From Devosia indica (GTDB lineage: Bacteria > Pseudomonadota > Alphaproteobacteria > Rhizobiales > Devosiaceae), in the NCBI RefSeq assembly GCF_003056405.1, contig NZ_PYVZ01000015.1:1-64000 (forward strand): a DNA stretch of 64,000 bases, given 5' to 3'. The translations under genes and the position numbers were made by a program. Shown piece after piece: positions 9,238 through 17,201 of the stretch (the first letter of the stretch is position 1; the number at the start of each line of letters is the position of its first letter). The notes below the pieces were generated by a model, which saw nothing but the letters and a program-made list of their open reading frames with translations, had not been told where the DNA came from and did no database searches.

Positions 9238-11439
9238 ATGGATTCCCACTTTGCTGACGCGGGGGCCTTCGGGTCCCCGTCCACCGACGACCCATCCTTC
9301 GGGGTGGCGGCTCGCGCCTCCTTGCAGGAGGGGCGGACCCGCACCCTCAAGCATGGCGACACCTTCGGGGTCTTCGACCATAATGGCGACATACACGCCC
9401 ATCCCGCAGGCGCCGAAGGGCTGTTTCACCGCGACACACGGCACCTGTCCCGGCTTACCCTCGCCATTGCCGGCGTAAGACCGCTGCTGCTGAGCTCGAC
9501 CCTTCGCGACGACAACGCCACCCTCACCTGCGACCTGACCAATCCCGACATCACCGATGCGCAGGGAGAGACCATCCTTGAACATGACCTTGTTCATATA
9601 CGGCGCTCGCGTTTCCTCTGGAAGGGGACGTGCCATGAGCGTCTGGCGGTGCGCAATTTCGCCGACAAGGCTGTATCGATCGCCCTTGATATCGGCTTTA
9701 GCGCCGATTTCGCCGATCTTTTCGAGGTGCGCGGCACCGCACGCGTCAGGCGCGGCCAGACTCACGACCCGCAATTGGGTCCCGACCATGTCGAACTCGC
9801 CTATGCCGGACTGGATGGAGTCGTCCGGCGCACGCATATGCGGTTCTTCCCCCAACCGGACGCGCTTTCGGGCAGCCATGCACGTTTCGATCTCGTTCTG
9901 GCCCCGGGCGAGACCAGATCCGTGTTTCTAGCCATCGACTGCCTGGAGCGACCCAACGAAGCCGCGAGCCGGAGCCGCTTCTTTTCGGCCATTCGCGAAG
10001 CCCGGCGCGCGCTGCGCGCCTCGTCCTCGCGCGCCACCGCGATCATCACCTCCAACGAGATTTTCAATGAGAGCCTCAGGCGCAGCGTTTCCGATCTGTA
10101 TATGCTGATCACCGATACACCGGAAGGACCCTATCCCTATGCCGGTGTGCCCTGGTTCAGCACGGTTTTCGGACGCGACGCTCTCATCACCGCTTTCGAG
10201 ACGCTCTGGCTCGACCCGGTCATCGCCCGGGGCGTGCTCTTTCACCTGGCCGCCAACCAGGCCGGCACGGTCGATCCCGCCGCCGATGCGGAACCGGGCA
10301 AAATTCTCCACGAGGTTCGCTATGGCGAAATGGCCGAATTGGGCGAGGTGCCGTTCCGACGCTACTACGGCAGCATCGATTCAACGCCGCTATTTGTCAT
10401 GCTGGCGGGCGCCTATCTCGAACGCACGGGAGATGTGGAGGTTATCAGGGGACTATGGCCCCATATCGAGGCGGCGCTCGACTGGATCGATCAATACGGT
10501 GATCGCGACGGCGATGGTTATGTCGAATACGGCCGCCTGAACGACGACGGACTTGCCAATCAGGGCTGGAAAGACAGCCACGATTCCGTCTTCCATGCCG
10601 ACGGGACGCTGGCCGCCGGCCCCATCGCGCTCTGCGAGGTCCAGGCCTATGTTTTCGGCGCCCTGCGGGCCGCGCGGGCCATGGCCGAGCAATTGGGACA
10701 CACCGAGGAGGCCGCGCGACACGCGCGGCGCGCCGACGCCTTGCGAGAGGCGTTCAATCGGGACTTTTTCGATGCGGAACTGGGCACCTATGTGCTCGCG
10801 CTGGATGGTGAAAAGCGCCCTTGCCGGGTGCGCAGCTCCAATGCCGGTCACGCGCTGTGGAGCGGCATAGCCGATTTGAACCAGGCCAAGGCCGTGGCCG
10901 GCACGCTGCTCAGCCGTTCGGGCTTCAGCGGCTGGGGCATCCGCACCATCGCGGCCGGGGAAAGCCGCTACAACCCGATGAGCTACCACAATGGCTCTGT
11001 ATGGCCGCATGACAATGCCCTGATCGCCGCCGGTCTCGCCCGCTACGGCTTCAGGAGCGCGGCAGCCCGCATTTTGGACGGCCTCTTCGCGGCATCGACC
11101 TATATCGACCTGCGACGGCTGCCGGAGTTGTTCTGCGGCTTTTCGCGCAACACCTCGCAGGGTCCGACCTTCTATCCGGTGGCCTGCATTCCGCAGGCCT
11201 GGGCGGCCGCCGCGCCGCTTTATGCCCTGCAATCTTGCCTCGGCCTCCGCTTTGCGGTCGATACAGGCAGTATCGCATTCGACCGGCCCATCCTGCCTGA
11301 TTTTCTGGACGTCGTGCGACTGCGGGGCCTGCGCATCAACGACGCGATGGCCGATATTGCCCTGCGCCGCTCGGGCCAGAGCGTGATCGTTGAAGTGGAG
11401 CGTCGGCAGGGCGCGGTTAGCGTCGTGACGCGAGCATAA
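9238..11439 (+). CDS. Amylo-alpha-1,6-glucosidase / glycogen-debranching-like enzyme
   Basis: A 733-residue protein starting at ATG 9238; the frame is open far upstream inside the glycosyltransferase gene, but this ATG sits 14 bp after that gene, behind a ctggaga site. Residues 25-230 form the N-terminal GDE domain (HGDTFGVFDHNGDI, GLFHRDTRHLS). The rest is an (alpha/alpha)6 barrel of the GH133/GH15-like type, with the conserved WFSTVFGRDAL and NQGWKDSHDSV segments that line the active site. It probably hydrolyses alpha-1,6 or related glucan linkages in the cytoplasm. With the adjacent GT4 enzyme it suggests a storage or protective glucan made or remodelled under stress. Confidence 0.85.
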   Translation: MDSHFADAGAFGSPSTDDPSFGVAARASLQEGRTRTLKHGDTFGVFDHNGDIHAHPAGAEGLFHRDTRHLSRLTLAIAGVRPLLLSSTLRDDNATLTCDLTNPDITDAQGETILEHDLVHIRRSRFLWKGTCHERLAVRNFADKAVSIALDIGFSADFADLFEVRGTARVRRGQTHDPQLGPDHVELAYAGLDGVVRRTHMRFFPQPDALSGSHARFDLVLAPGETRSVFLAIDCLERPNEAASRSRFFSAIREARRALRASSSRATAIITSNEIFNESLRRSVSDLYMLITDTPEGPYPYAGVPWFSTVFGRDALITAFETLWLDPVIARGVLFHLAANQAGTVDPAADAEPGKILHEVRYGEMAELGEVPFRRYYGSIDSTPLFVMLAGAYLERTGDVEVIRGLWPHIEAALDWIDQYGDRDGDGYVEYGRLNDDGLANQGWKDSHDSVFHADGTLAAGPIALCEVQAYVFGALRAARAMAEQLGHTEEAARHARRADALREAFNRDFFDAELGTYVLALDGEKRPCRVRSSNAGHALWSGIADLNQAKAVAGTLLSRSGFSGWGIRTIAAGESRYNPMSYHNGSVWPHDNALIAAGLARYGFRSAAARILDGLFAASTYIDLRRLPELFCGFSRNTSQGPTFYPVACIPQAWAAAAPLYALQSCLGLRFAVDTGSIAFDRPILPDFLDVVRLRGLRINDAMADIALRRSGQSVIVEVERRQGAVSVVTRA

Positions 11440-11458
11440 CTTTTTGCACGCTAACCTA

Positions 11459-11486
11459 TTGAAACAAAGCCGACTTATCCTAAATC
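11459..11486 (+). promoter_or_regulatory. Candidate promoter of the small heat-shock gene
   Basis: TTGAAA (11459-11464), a 16-nt spacer and TAAATC (11481-11486) stand about 100 bp before the hsp20 start, between it and the preceding gene. The boxes fit a sigma-70 or alphaproteobacterial RpoH promoter about equally well. Inferred by eye only. Confidence 0.4.
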
Positions 11487-11544
11487 AACTGGTGCCGGAT
11501 GCCCAATAGGGATCCGGCTTCGGGGACCGGACGAAACCGGCCTC

Positions 11545-11585
11545 CATACTTGTATCCATGTTGCTCAAAGGAGGATATGGCTATG
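11545..11585 (+). promoter_or_regulatory. Candidate ROSE-type RNA thermometer
   Basis: The leader carries TTGCT (11561-11565) three bases before the Shine-Dalgarno AGGAGG (11569-11574). This is the U(U/C)GCU signature that pairs imperfectly with the ribosome site in ROSE elements of rhizobial small heat-shock genes. GTATCC and CCAT upstream can pair with GGATAT and ATGG downstream, lengthening the stem over the start codon. ROSE elements melt on heating and expose the ribosome site. Confidence 0.6.
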
Positions 11586-12059
11586 AGCACGACCTTTGAT
11601 TTCACTCCCCTGTTCCGGTCGAGCATCGGCTTTGACCGCATGTTGAATGCTCTGCAGGCGGCAAGCCGCGTCGAGAGCATCGACAACTGGCCCCCTTACG
11701 ACATCGAGAAGACCGGCGAGGATGCCTATCGCGTATCGCTCGCGGTGGCCGGCTTCTGCCAGGACGATCTCAGCATCACGCAGGAGCAGAACATGCTCGT
11801 GGTGACGGGCCAGAAGGCGGGCGAGGATAGCGCGCAATACCTGCATCGCGGCATTGCCGGCCGGGCGTTCCAGCGCCGGTTCGAGCTGGCCGATCATGTC
11901 AAGGTGATGGGCGCGAACCTCGTCAACGGTCTGCTGATCATCGATCTCAAGCGCGAGATCCCCGAAGAGATGAAGCCGCGCCGGATCGAGATCGCCACCG
12001 GCGAGGCACGCGCCAGTGCCACGCCCCGGCAGATCGAGGCCGACAAGCAGGCCGCGTAA
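11583..12059 (+). CDS. Small heat-shock protein Hsp20 (IbpA-like)
   Basis: A 158-residue alpha-crystallin-domain protein. The start is ATG 11583: AGGAGG lies 8 bases before it, whereas the in-frame ATG at 11577 is only 2 bases from the same site. The N-terminus (TTFDFTPLFRSSIGFDRML) is the class A pattern of rhizobial HspA and E. coli IbpA. The alpha-crystallin domain spans about residues 38-130, with AFQRRFELADHV and VNGLLIIDL near its end; the IPEEMKPR tail holds the I-x-I/V-type contact region. It is an ATP-independent cytoplasmic holdase that keeps denatured proteins refoldable. The leader looks like a ROSE thermometer. Confidence 0.93.
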   Translation: MSTTFDFTPLFRSSIGFDRMLNALQAASRVESIDNWPPYDIEKTGEDAYRVSLAVAGFCQDDLSITQEQNMLVVTGQKAGEDSAQYLHRGIAGRAFQRRFELADHVKVMGANLVNGLLIIDLKREIPEEMKPRRIEIATGEARASATPRQIEADKQAA

Positions 12060-12087
12060 AGCCTTCCCCGAAGCGCCGACGAGCGCA

Positions 12088-12112
12088 TGGTGCCGGACCT
12101 GGTCCGGCGCCA
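12088..12112 (+). terminator. Hairpin between the two hsp20 genes
   Basis: An 11-bp stem (TGGTGCCGGAC / GTCCGGCGCCA, one G-U wobble) with a 3-nt loop. No T-run follows. It could be a partial terminator or an RNA processing or stability element between the two heat-shock genes. Confidence 0.5.
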
Positions 12113-12156
12113 ACGGGATGGCTTTGCCAGCCAAATGAACAGAAAGGAGAGAAACC

Positions 12157-12666
12157 ATGAATGTACGTGACTTGATCCCGTGGGGCCGCACCAATACGAA
12201 CCCCGCACCCAGCATTTTCCACGAGAACGACCGCGACCCCTTCCTGTCTCTGCATCGCGAGGTGAATCGGCTGTTCGACGATGCTTTCCGAAGTTTCGGC
12301 TCCGGGCTGCCGGCTTTCAGCGGTTTTTCCGCATTCGGCGGAGGGTGGCCGAGCGTCGAAATCTCCGACCGTGAGAAGGAGATTGCCGTCACGGCCGAAA
12401 TTCCCGGTCTTGAGGAAAAGGATATCGAGATCCTGCTCGACGATGGCGTGCTGACGCTGCGCGGCGAGAAGCGCTCCGAAACCGAGAACAAGGACCGGCA
12501 GTTCTCCGAGCGCGTCTATGGCCGCTTCGAGCGGCGCATTCCGCTCGGCTACGAGGTCGAGGAGGACAAGGTCGATGCCCGCTTCCGGAACGGCGTGCTC
12601 ACCGTGACCCTGCCCAAGAGCGAAAGGGCACAATCGCAGGTCAAGCGCATCGCCATCCGAAGTTAA
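12157..12666 (+). CDS. Small heat-shock protein Hsp20 (class B-like)
   Basis: A 169-residue Hsp20. After a 60-residue N-terminal arm (NPAPSIFHEND, LHREVNRLFDD) comes the alpha-crystallin domain (about residues 65-160), with VEISDREKEIAVTAEIPGL at its start and FRNGVLTVTLPKS at its end. It closes with a short VKRIAIRS tail. It belongs to a different subclass from the hsp20 just upstream, as in many alphaproteobacteria where class A and B partners co-assemble. A strong aaaggagag site precedes ATG 12157. Role: cytoplasmic holdase. Confidence 0.93.
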   Translation: MNVRDLIPWGRTNTNPAPSIFHENDRDPFLSLHREVNRLFDDAFRSFGSGLPAFSGFSAFGGGWPSVEISDREKEIAVTAEIPGLEEKDIEILLDDGVLTLRGEKRSETENKDRQFSERVYGRFERRIPLGYEVEEDKVDARFRNGVLTVTLPKSERAQSQVKRIAIRS

Positions 12667-12676
12667 GGAACCAAGG

Positions 12677-12699
12677 CCGGCGGCGATTGCCGCCGCCGG
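12677..12699 (+). terminator. Hairpin after the second hsp20
   Basis: A 9-bp GC stem (CCGGCGGCG / CGCCGCCGG) around the loop attgc, 11 bases after the stop codon. No T-run. Likely a transcription-attenuating or RNA-stabilising structure before the NDUFS4-like gene. Confidence 0.55.
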
Positions 12700-12731
12700 T
12701 CGCATCCTTCAAACCTAGGAAGGTGAAGAAT

Positions 12732-13487
12732 ATGGAGAAAGTAGACAGTTTCAGTTCGACAGACCCGCATTTGCCCCTGGGCACGCCGTCCAACGACAAT
12801 ACGCTCGCCCCGGCGTCGGCAAGACAGCCGACCTTTCCCACCGATGCCGTGGCCCGCATCTACAAGCTGTCCCGATCGGCGACAACGTCAGCAAAGGGTC
12901 ACAGCCAGGGCTGGCGCCTGGTTTTCGAGCGGCGCAGCACACCTGTTATTGAACCTCTCATGGGCTACACCGGCGGTGGCGACACCCTGACCCAGGTGGC
13001 GCTGAGCTTTCCGACCCTGGAGGCAGCCTTGCGCTATGCCGAACGGCAGGGTCTGACCTTTGTTGTCCAGCACCCTGCAGGCTCACAGCAGGCCGACAAG
13101 ACCGCCGGCGCAAACGAAACCGCCAAGGGCGCGCGTGCACGCAAGGTATTTTCCGACGCCACGCTCGACCGACTTGGCCTTTCGGCCATACAGGGAAGCT
13201 ACGGCCAGGCCCTCGATGGCGCTGCCGGCCGCAACGATCCCTCCGGCCCGAAGAATTGGTCGACGCCCATGGGTGTGGTGCGCGATCCGGCCCTGACGCT
13301 GGAGGCAAAGCGTTCGATCCTGATGAACTGGGCCTGGACCGAATATCTGATGGACCAGGCGACCACCGAAGGCATGCCAGAGAGCCGCTGGCCGTCGCGC
13401 CTGGGCGAGGTCGAGGCAGCGCTGCTGGCGCTAGAACGTGACGTGGCGGCCGGGCAGGACGCTCTGGCCGACCGCGAGGCGGCGTGA
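12732..13487 (+). CDS. NDUFS4-like (ETC complex I 18 kDa subunit domain) protein
   Basis: A 251-residue protein starting at ATG 12732 behind aggaaggtgaag. Residues about 38-118 match the NDUFS4/NdhU-like complex I accessory domain: VARIYKLSRSATTSAKGHSQ, then WRLVFERRSTP, PLMGYTGGGDTLTQVAL and ALRYAERQGL. Housekeeping copies in alphaproteobacteria are about 100 residues and sit alone. This one has an additional C-terminal half, with a segment (DPALTLEAKRSILMNWAWTE) that resembles short helical add-ons in stress-island proteins. It lies between hsp20 and an omega-like gene, so it is probably a stress-specific paralogue. Whether it joins complex I is unknown. Confidence 0.75.
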   Translation: MEKVDSFSSTDPHLPLGTPSNDNTLAPASARQPTFPTDAVARIYKLSRSATTSAKGHSQGWRLVFERRSTPVIEPLMGYTGGGDTLTQVALSFPTLEAALRYAERQGLTFVVQHPAGSQQADKTAGANETAKGARARKVFSDATLDRLGLSAIQGSYGQALDGAAGRNDPSGPKNWSTPMGVVRDPALTLEAKRSILMNWAWTEYLMDQATTEGMPESRWPSRLGEVEAALLALERDVAAGQDALADREAA

Positions 13488-13494
13488 GGTGCCT

Positions 13495-13806
13495 ATGGAC
13501 CCACTCGTCGTCTTCGATTGCCAGAAGATCGTGCCCGACCGGTTTGCGCTGACGCTGGTGGCGGTGGCGCGGAGCCGGGCACTAAACCGGGGCGCCAAAC
13601 CCCGTATCGAGCGGCCGGGGCAAAGCACCAGCGGATGCGCCCTGCACGAGATCGCGGCGGGTGCCTTCGCGCCGGAAGAACTGGCGCCCTTCCTCTCGCG
13701 CGGCCAGCGGTCTCTTGCCCTGCCCGCGCCATCACCCCTTCGCGAGGACGATGCCGGCGGCCTTGCCCTCGCTCCGCCGTCTCCTACCAGTGAGACCCTT
13801 CATTGA
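13495..13806 (+). CDS. RNA polymerase omega subunit-like protein
   Basis: A 103-residue protein starting at ATG 13495, 7 bp after the preceding stop. The N-terminal half reads FDCQKIVPDRFALTLVAVARSRALNRG, the pattern of RpoZ (xDCxxxVPNRFxLVxxAxxRAR), and continues with a conserved ALHEIAAGAF helix. Omega stabilises the beta-prime subunit of RNA polymerase. The C-terminal 35 residues are proline-rich and unlike the housekeeping tail. As a second copy within a heat-stress block it could tune RNA polymerase, or it could have lost that role. Fairly sure of the fold, unsure of the function. Confidence 0.75.
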   Translation: MDPLVVFDCQKIVPDRFALTLVAVARSRALNRGAKPRIERPGQSTSGCALHEIAAGAFAPEELAPFLSRGQRSLALPAPSPLREDDAGGLALAPPSPTSETLH

Positions 13807-13838
13807 TGTTGCAAACCCGACAGAAAGGAGAATGAGAG

Positions 13839-14204
13839 ATGCTGAAATCTTTGTCTTCCAATAACCGGACGGTCCTCAATATCGTTTCTATCGTAGCCGG
13901 TTTGGGCCTGCTGTTCTCTCCCTGGTATCTGGGCTATGCCGACCAGGCCAATGCCGCCTGGAACGCCTGGATCATCGGCGCGGGCGTGAGCCTCGTCGCC
14001 GCGGCGGCTCTGCTGGCCTTCCACGAGGCCGAGGAGTGGGCCAATCTCGTGCTGGGCGCTTGGGCTGTCGTGGCGCCCTGGATCCTTGGCTTCGCCGCCG
14101 TGACCGCGGCAACAACCGTCCATATCGTGGCCGGCCTGGTGGTGGCTGCGCTGGCCGGGCTCAGCCTCTGGTTCACCCATAACCGGCCGTGGTCCACGGC
14201 CTGA
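13839..14204 (+). CDS. SPW-repeat membrane protein
   Basis: A 121-residue inner-membrane protein with four hydrophobic helices arranged as two repeats. Each repeat carries the signature after which the family is named: LFSPWYLGY near residue 27 and VVAPWILGF near residue 83. A gaaaggagaa site precedes ATG 13839. Function is unknown. SPW proteins are frequent in alphaproteobacterial stress and plasmid-borne clusters with Hsp20 and DegP. It is followed by a strong hairpin. Confidence 0.85.
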   Translation: MLKSLSSNNRTVLNIVSIVAGLGLLFSPWYLGYADQANAAWNAWIIGAGVSLVAAAALLAFHEAEEWANLVLGAWAVVAPWILGFAAVTAATTVHIVAGLVVAALAGLSLWFTHNRPWSTA

Positions 14205-14214
14205 CGCCCCCGAT

Positions 14215-14236
14215 GGGCCCGGCCCGCGCCGGGCCC
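14215..14236 (+). terminator. Hairpin after the SPW gene
   Basis: A perfect 9-bp GC stem (GGGCCCGGC / GCCGGGCCC) with the loop ccgc, 10 bases after the stop, followed by gctttgg. Plausible intrinsic terminator with a poor U-tract. Confidence 0.65.
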
Positions 14237-14302
14237 GCTTTGGCTGCCCTCCGTCCGATCGGGGCGGAAACAGGATCAATTCCAGTCGAACGGAGCACGT
14301 GA

Positions 14303-15667
14303 ATGTGTCGGCTCATGAGAAAACTCCGCGCCCTGGCCTGGGCCTGCCTTGCCGCCATGGCGCTCATCATCGTCCTTCCCGCCAACGCCCAGGGCCAGCC
14401 CGTTTCGGGCATAGCCGGCGAACAACTACCGACGCTGGCGCCGCTGCTCGAACAGGTGACGCCCGCCGTGGTCAATATCGCGGTGGTTTCCGAGGCGCCC
14501 GCCGCCACCAATCCGCTCTACAATGATCCTTTCTTCCGGCGCTTCTTCGACCTGCCCCAGGCGCCGCAGGCCCGCCCGCGCATGAGTGCCGGCTCCGGCG
14601 TCATAATCGACGCCGACAAAGGCCACATCCTTACCAACCATCACGTGGTGGCCGATGCGCGCGAGATCATCGTCACTCTCAAAGACGGCCAGCGTCTCGA
14701 GGCCGAGCTGGTCGGCTCCGACCAGGCGACCGACATAGCCCTGCTTCGCGTCGAGGCCGAAAATCTGGTGGCCATCAAGATTGGCGATTCCGATCGGCTC
14801 AAGGTCGGCGACTATGTTTTGGCCATCGGCAATCCATTCGGCCTGGGTCAGACCGTCACCTCCGGAATCATCAGCGCCCTGGGCCGAACCGGCATTAATT
14901 CGGAAGGCTACGAGGATTTCATCCAGACAGACGCCTCGATCAATCCGGGCAATTCCGGCGGGGCCCTGATCACCCTGGATGGTCGTCTCGCCGGGGGCAA
15001 CACGGCCATCTTTAGCCCCGCCGGCGGCAATGTCGGTATCGGCTTTGCCGTGCCCAGCAACATGGCGGTCGCCGTCATGACCCAATTGGCCGAGCATGGC
15101 GAGGTGCGCCGCGGCCGTATCGGGGTTGGCATCCAGGACCTTACCCCCGACCTGGCCGAAGCTTTCAATCTAGGTGACTTGCGCGGCGCCGTTATTGCAA
15201 ATGTCGAGCCCGGCTCTCTGGCCGAGCAGGCCGACTTGCAGGTCGGCGACGTCGTGATTGCTGTCGACGACCGTCCCGTGCTCAGTTCGACCGACTTGCG
15301 CAACCGGATCGGGCTGACTCCAGTGGGCGAAAAGGTGACGCTTCGGCTGCTGCGCGACAACGAGGCGCTCGAAATCACCGTCACCATCGCGGCCGAAAAC
15401 ACCGCCGCGGCCTCCCTAGCCGGCACCCCGTTCGACGGCGCCGTGCTGCGGCCCGCGGGGGGTAATGGCGGCGTGCTTGTCGAAAGCGTAGCTTCCGGCA
15501 GCCCTGCCGCTCGCGCAGGCCTGCAGGCCGATGATGTCATCGTCGCCGTCAACCGCAGGCGGGTCGCTTCGCCTGAAGATCTGCGGCAGTTGACCGGAGA
15601 CGGCCGGCGCACGCTGGCACTGGAGGTCATCCGGGGTGGCAGCGCCTTGCTGCTCGTCCTCCGATAA
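14303..15667 (+). CDS. degP: DegP/HtrA-type periplasmic serine protease
   Basis: A 454-residue protease with a signal peptide (residues 1-30, ending PANAQ). The trypsin-like domain carries the triad His114 (TNHHVV), Asp144 (ATDIALL) and Ser218 (GNSGG). Two PDZ domains follow, about residues 265-355 and 370-450, with GVLVESVASGSPAARAGLQ in the second. It degrades or refolds misfolded periplasmic proteins. The start is ATG 14303, seven bases after ggag; ATG 14315 is an alternative. The triad is intact. It sits at the end of the stress block just before a broken ftsH copy; DegP and FtsH also end known mobile heat-resistance loci. Confidence 0.95.
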   Translation: MCRLMRKLRALAWACLAAMALIIVLPANAQGQPVSGIAGEQLPTLAPLLEQVTPAVVNIAVVSEAPAATNPLYNDPFFRRFFDLPQAPQARPRMSAGSGVIIDADKGHILTNHHVVADAREIIVTLKDGQRLEAELVGSDQATDIALLRVEAENLVAIKIGDSDRLKVGDYVLAIGNPFGLGQTVTSGIISALGRTGINSEGYEDFIQTDASINPGNSGGALITLDGRLAGGNTAIFSPAGGNVGIGFAVPSNMAVAVMTQLAEHGEVRRGRIGVGIQDLTPDLAEAFNLGDLRGAVIANVEPGSLAEQADLQVGDVVIAVDDRPVLSSTDLRNRIGLTPVGEKVTLRLLRDNEALEITVTIAAENTAAASLAGTPFDGAVLRPAGGNGGVLVESVASGSPAARAGLQADDVIVAVNRRRVASPEDLRQLTGDGRRTLALEVIRGGSALLLVLR

Positions 15668-15682
15668 ACCCCGGGCGCGGCC

Positions 15683-15889
15683 ATGGACATGAAGAACAAG
15701 ACGCAGTTCAACATCTGGTACTGGGTGGCGGCCTTATTCGGGCTGATGCTGTTCCAGTATGCTTTCACCATGGCCACCCAAGTCGCCGAGATCCCCTATA
15801 GCCAGTTCGAGACTTATCTCAAGGAAGGCCGGATCGCGCAGGTGGCGGTAGCCGCTCGGTCTCCGACCGGTCCAAGTGCGGCGCTGTAG
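15683..15889 (+). pseudogene. Truncated N-terminus of an FtsH-type protease
   Basis: A 68-codon frame beginning MDMKNKTQFNIWYWVAALFG, a membrane helix and the segment EIPYSQFETYLKEGRIAQVAV. That is the first 55 residues of the FtsH paralogue usually found next to degP in such clusters. The text then departs: about 11 extra bases (gtagccgctcg, 15848-15858) precede GTCTCCGACCGG, which in the shifted frame restores the expected VSDR. Nothing of the AAA+ or protease domain follows. It is a remnant left by a frameshift and a large deletion, or an expressed membrane stub. Confidence 0.8.
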
Positions 15890-15963
15890 CGCTGCCAATG
15901 TCGCCGTGGTCCCGATTCGGCGCCGGGACGGGGGTAGAGAAAGGGGCTGGCATGGTCTGGCTT

Positions 15964-17172
15964 TCAGGTGATGTCGGACCAGGCAACCGCGCGGGATGCC
16001 TGCATGGGGCGACCGATGAAATAGCCCTGGGCGGCATAGCACCCCATCTCACGCAGGCGCATATAGGTATCAAGGTCCTCCACACCCTCGGCGACGGTGG
16101 TCATCCCCAGACCATTGCTCATGCCGATGATGGCTGCGTCGATGGCCTGCGCCTCGCAGGAATGGCATAGCTCGGCCACGAAACTGCGATCGATCTTGAG
16201 TTCGGAGAAGGGCATCCGCGCCAGTTGCACCAAAGACGAATAGCCGACGCCAAAGTCGTCGATGGAGAGTTTCATGCCCATCAGGCGCGCCCGAGTCAGC
16301 ACATCCAAAGCGCCGGAATCGGGGTCGATTGCGCCGCTTTCGGTGACTTCGAGGACAACGCGTTCCGGTGCCACGCCATGGCGCGCGCAGGCATCGGCAA
16401 TGGCGCGAACGGATTGGTCGTCCCGCAGACATTGCGCCGGTATGTTTATGGCTATCGTATGGGACAGGTCGGCAAAATTGCCCCCAAGCCAGGCGAGCGA
16501 GCGATCCGCCATGACTTCGGTGAGCCTGGCCGCCTGGCCGCTCTGCTCTGCCAGGGGAACGAATGTATCGGGGCCGCAAATGTGTGTGTCGCCGCGGGTC
16601 CAGCGCGCCAGCGCTTCGTAGCCGATTAACCCGCCGTCGCTGCACCTGACCTTGGGTTGGAAAACCGGGCCGATCTCGCCTTCCGCCATGGCGCGCGCCA
16701 GATCGTGGCTGGTCGGCATTGCCTTGGGGGACGTTGCGACAAGTTTGAGCCTTGGTGTGACTTCGACCGTCTCGAGCAGCGTGGCAAGAGCGCTGCGGCT
16801 GAATGGCTTGGACAGGGCGCCCGCGATCGGCAGCCGATGTTGTCTTGCGGAACGTTGAGCGGCGTCCAGCACCCGGCTATCGACGCCGCTGACAATGATC
16901 AGGGTCGCCTGGCACTCCATTTTTGCCAGGCGCTGGATGACCTCGACACCGTCGACGCCGGGCATGACCAGATCAAGCAGAATGTGGCTGGGCTCCCATT
17001 CGGAAACATGGGTGAAGAATTCATCAGCGGTCCGACAATAGGCACTTTCGGCACCGAGGGAGGCCGCCATCAGCCGCACGGTCTCGCCGACAAGCGGATC
17101 ATCATCAAGGATAAGCAAACGCAGGTGGGAGCCCGAAGCCTGCTCTTGGGGCTCGGAGCGCTGGTCAGTCAT
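15964..17172 (-). CDS. Response-regulator receiver + EAL cyclic-di-GMP phosphodiesterase
   Basis: A 402-residue two-domain protein. The receiver domain (about 14-130) has LILDDDP acidic residues, the phosphoacceptor Asp in ILLDLVMPG and the switch Lys in LSKPFS. The EAL domain (about 155-395) keeps the catalytic set: YEALARW, NIPAQ, LEVTES, IDDFGVGYSSL, KIDRSF, EGVED and AAQGYFIGRP. It should linearise c-di-GMP when phosphorylated. Start ATG 17172 follows GGAG by six bases; ATG 17205, overlapping the upstream stop, is an alternative that adds 11 residues. It is the last gene of a three-gene minus-strand operon. Confidence 0.92.
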   Translation of the reverse strand: MTDQRSEPQEQASGSHLRLLILDDDPLVGETVRLMAASLGAESAYCRTADEFFTHVSEWEPSHILLDLVMPGVDGVEVIQRLAKMECQATLIIVSGVDSRVLDAAQRSARQHRLPIAGALSKPFSRSALATLLETVEVTPRLKLVATSPKAMPTSHDLARAMAEGEIGPVFQPKVRCSDGGLIGYEALARWTRGDTHICGPDTFVPLAEQSGQAARLTEVMADRSLAWLGGNFADLSHTIAINIPAQCLRDDQSVRAIADACARHGVAPERVVLEVTESGAIDPDSGALDVLTRARLMGMKLSIDDFGVGYSSLVQLARMPFSELKIDRSFVAELCHSCEAQAIDAAIIGMSNGLGMTTVAEGVEDLDTYMRLREMGCYAAQGYFIGRPMQASRAVAWSDIT

Positions 17173-17201
17173 GCTTTCTCCACGAGGGATGTTCATTTGG
17201 G

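Noticed and set aside
8069..9295. 408-codon minus-strand open frame
   Set aside because: Shadow of the GT4 glycosyltransferase gene; no ribosome site and low-complexity composition.
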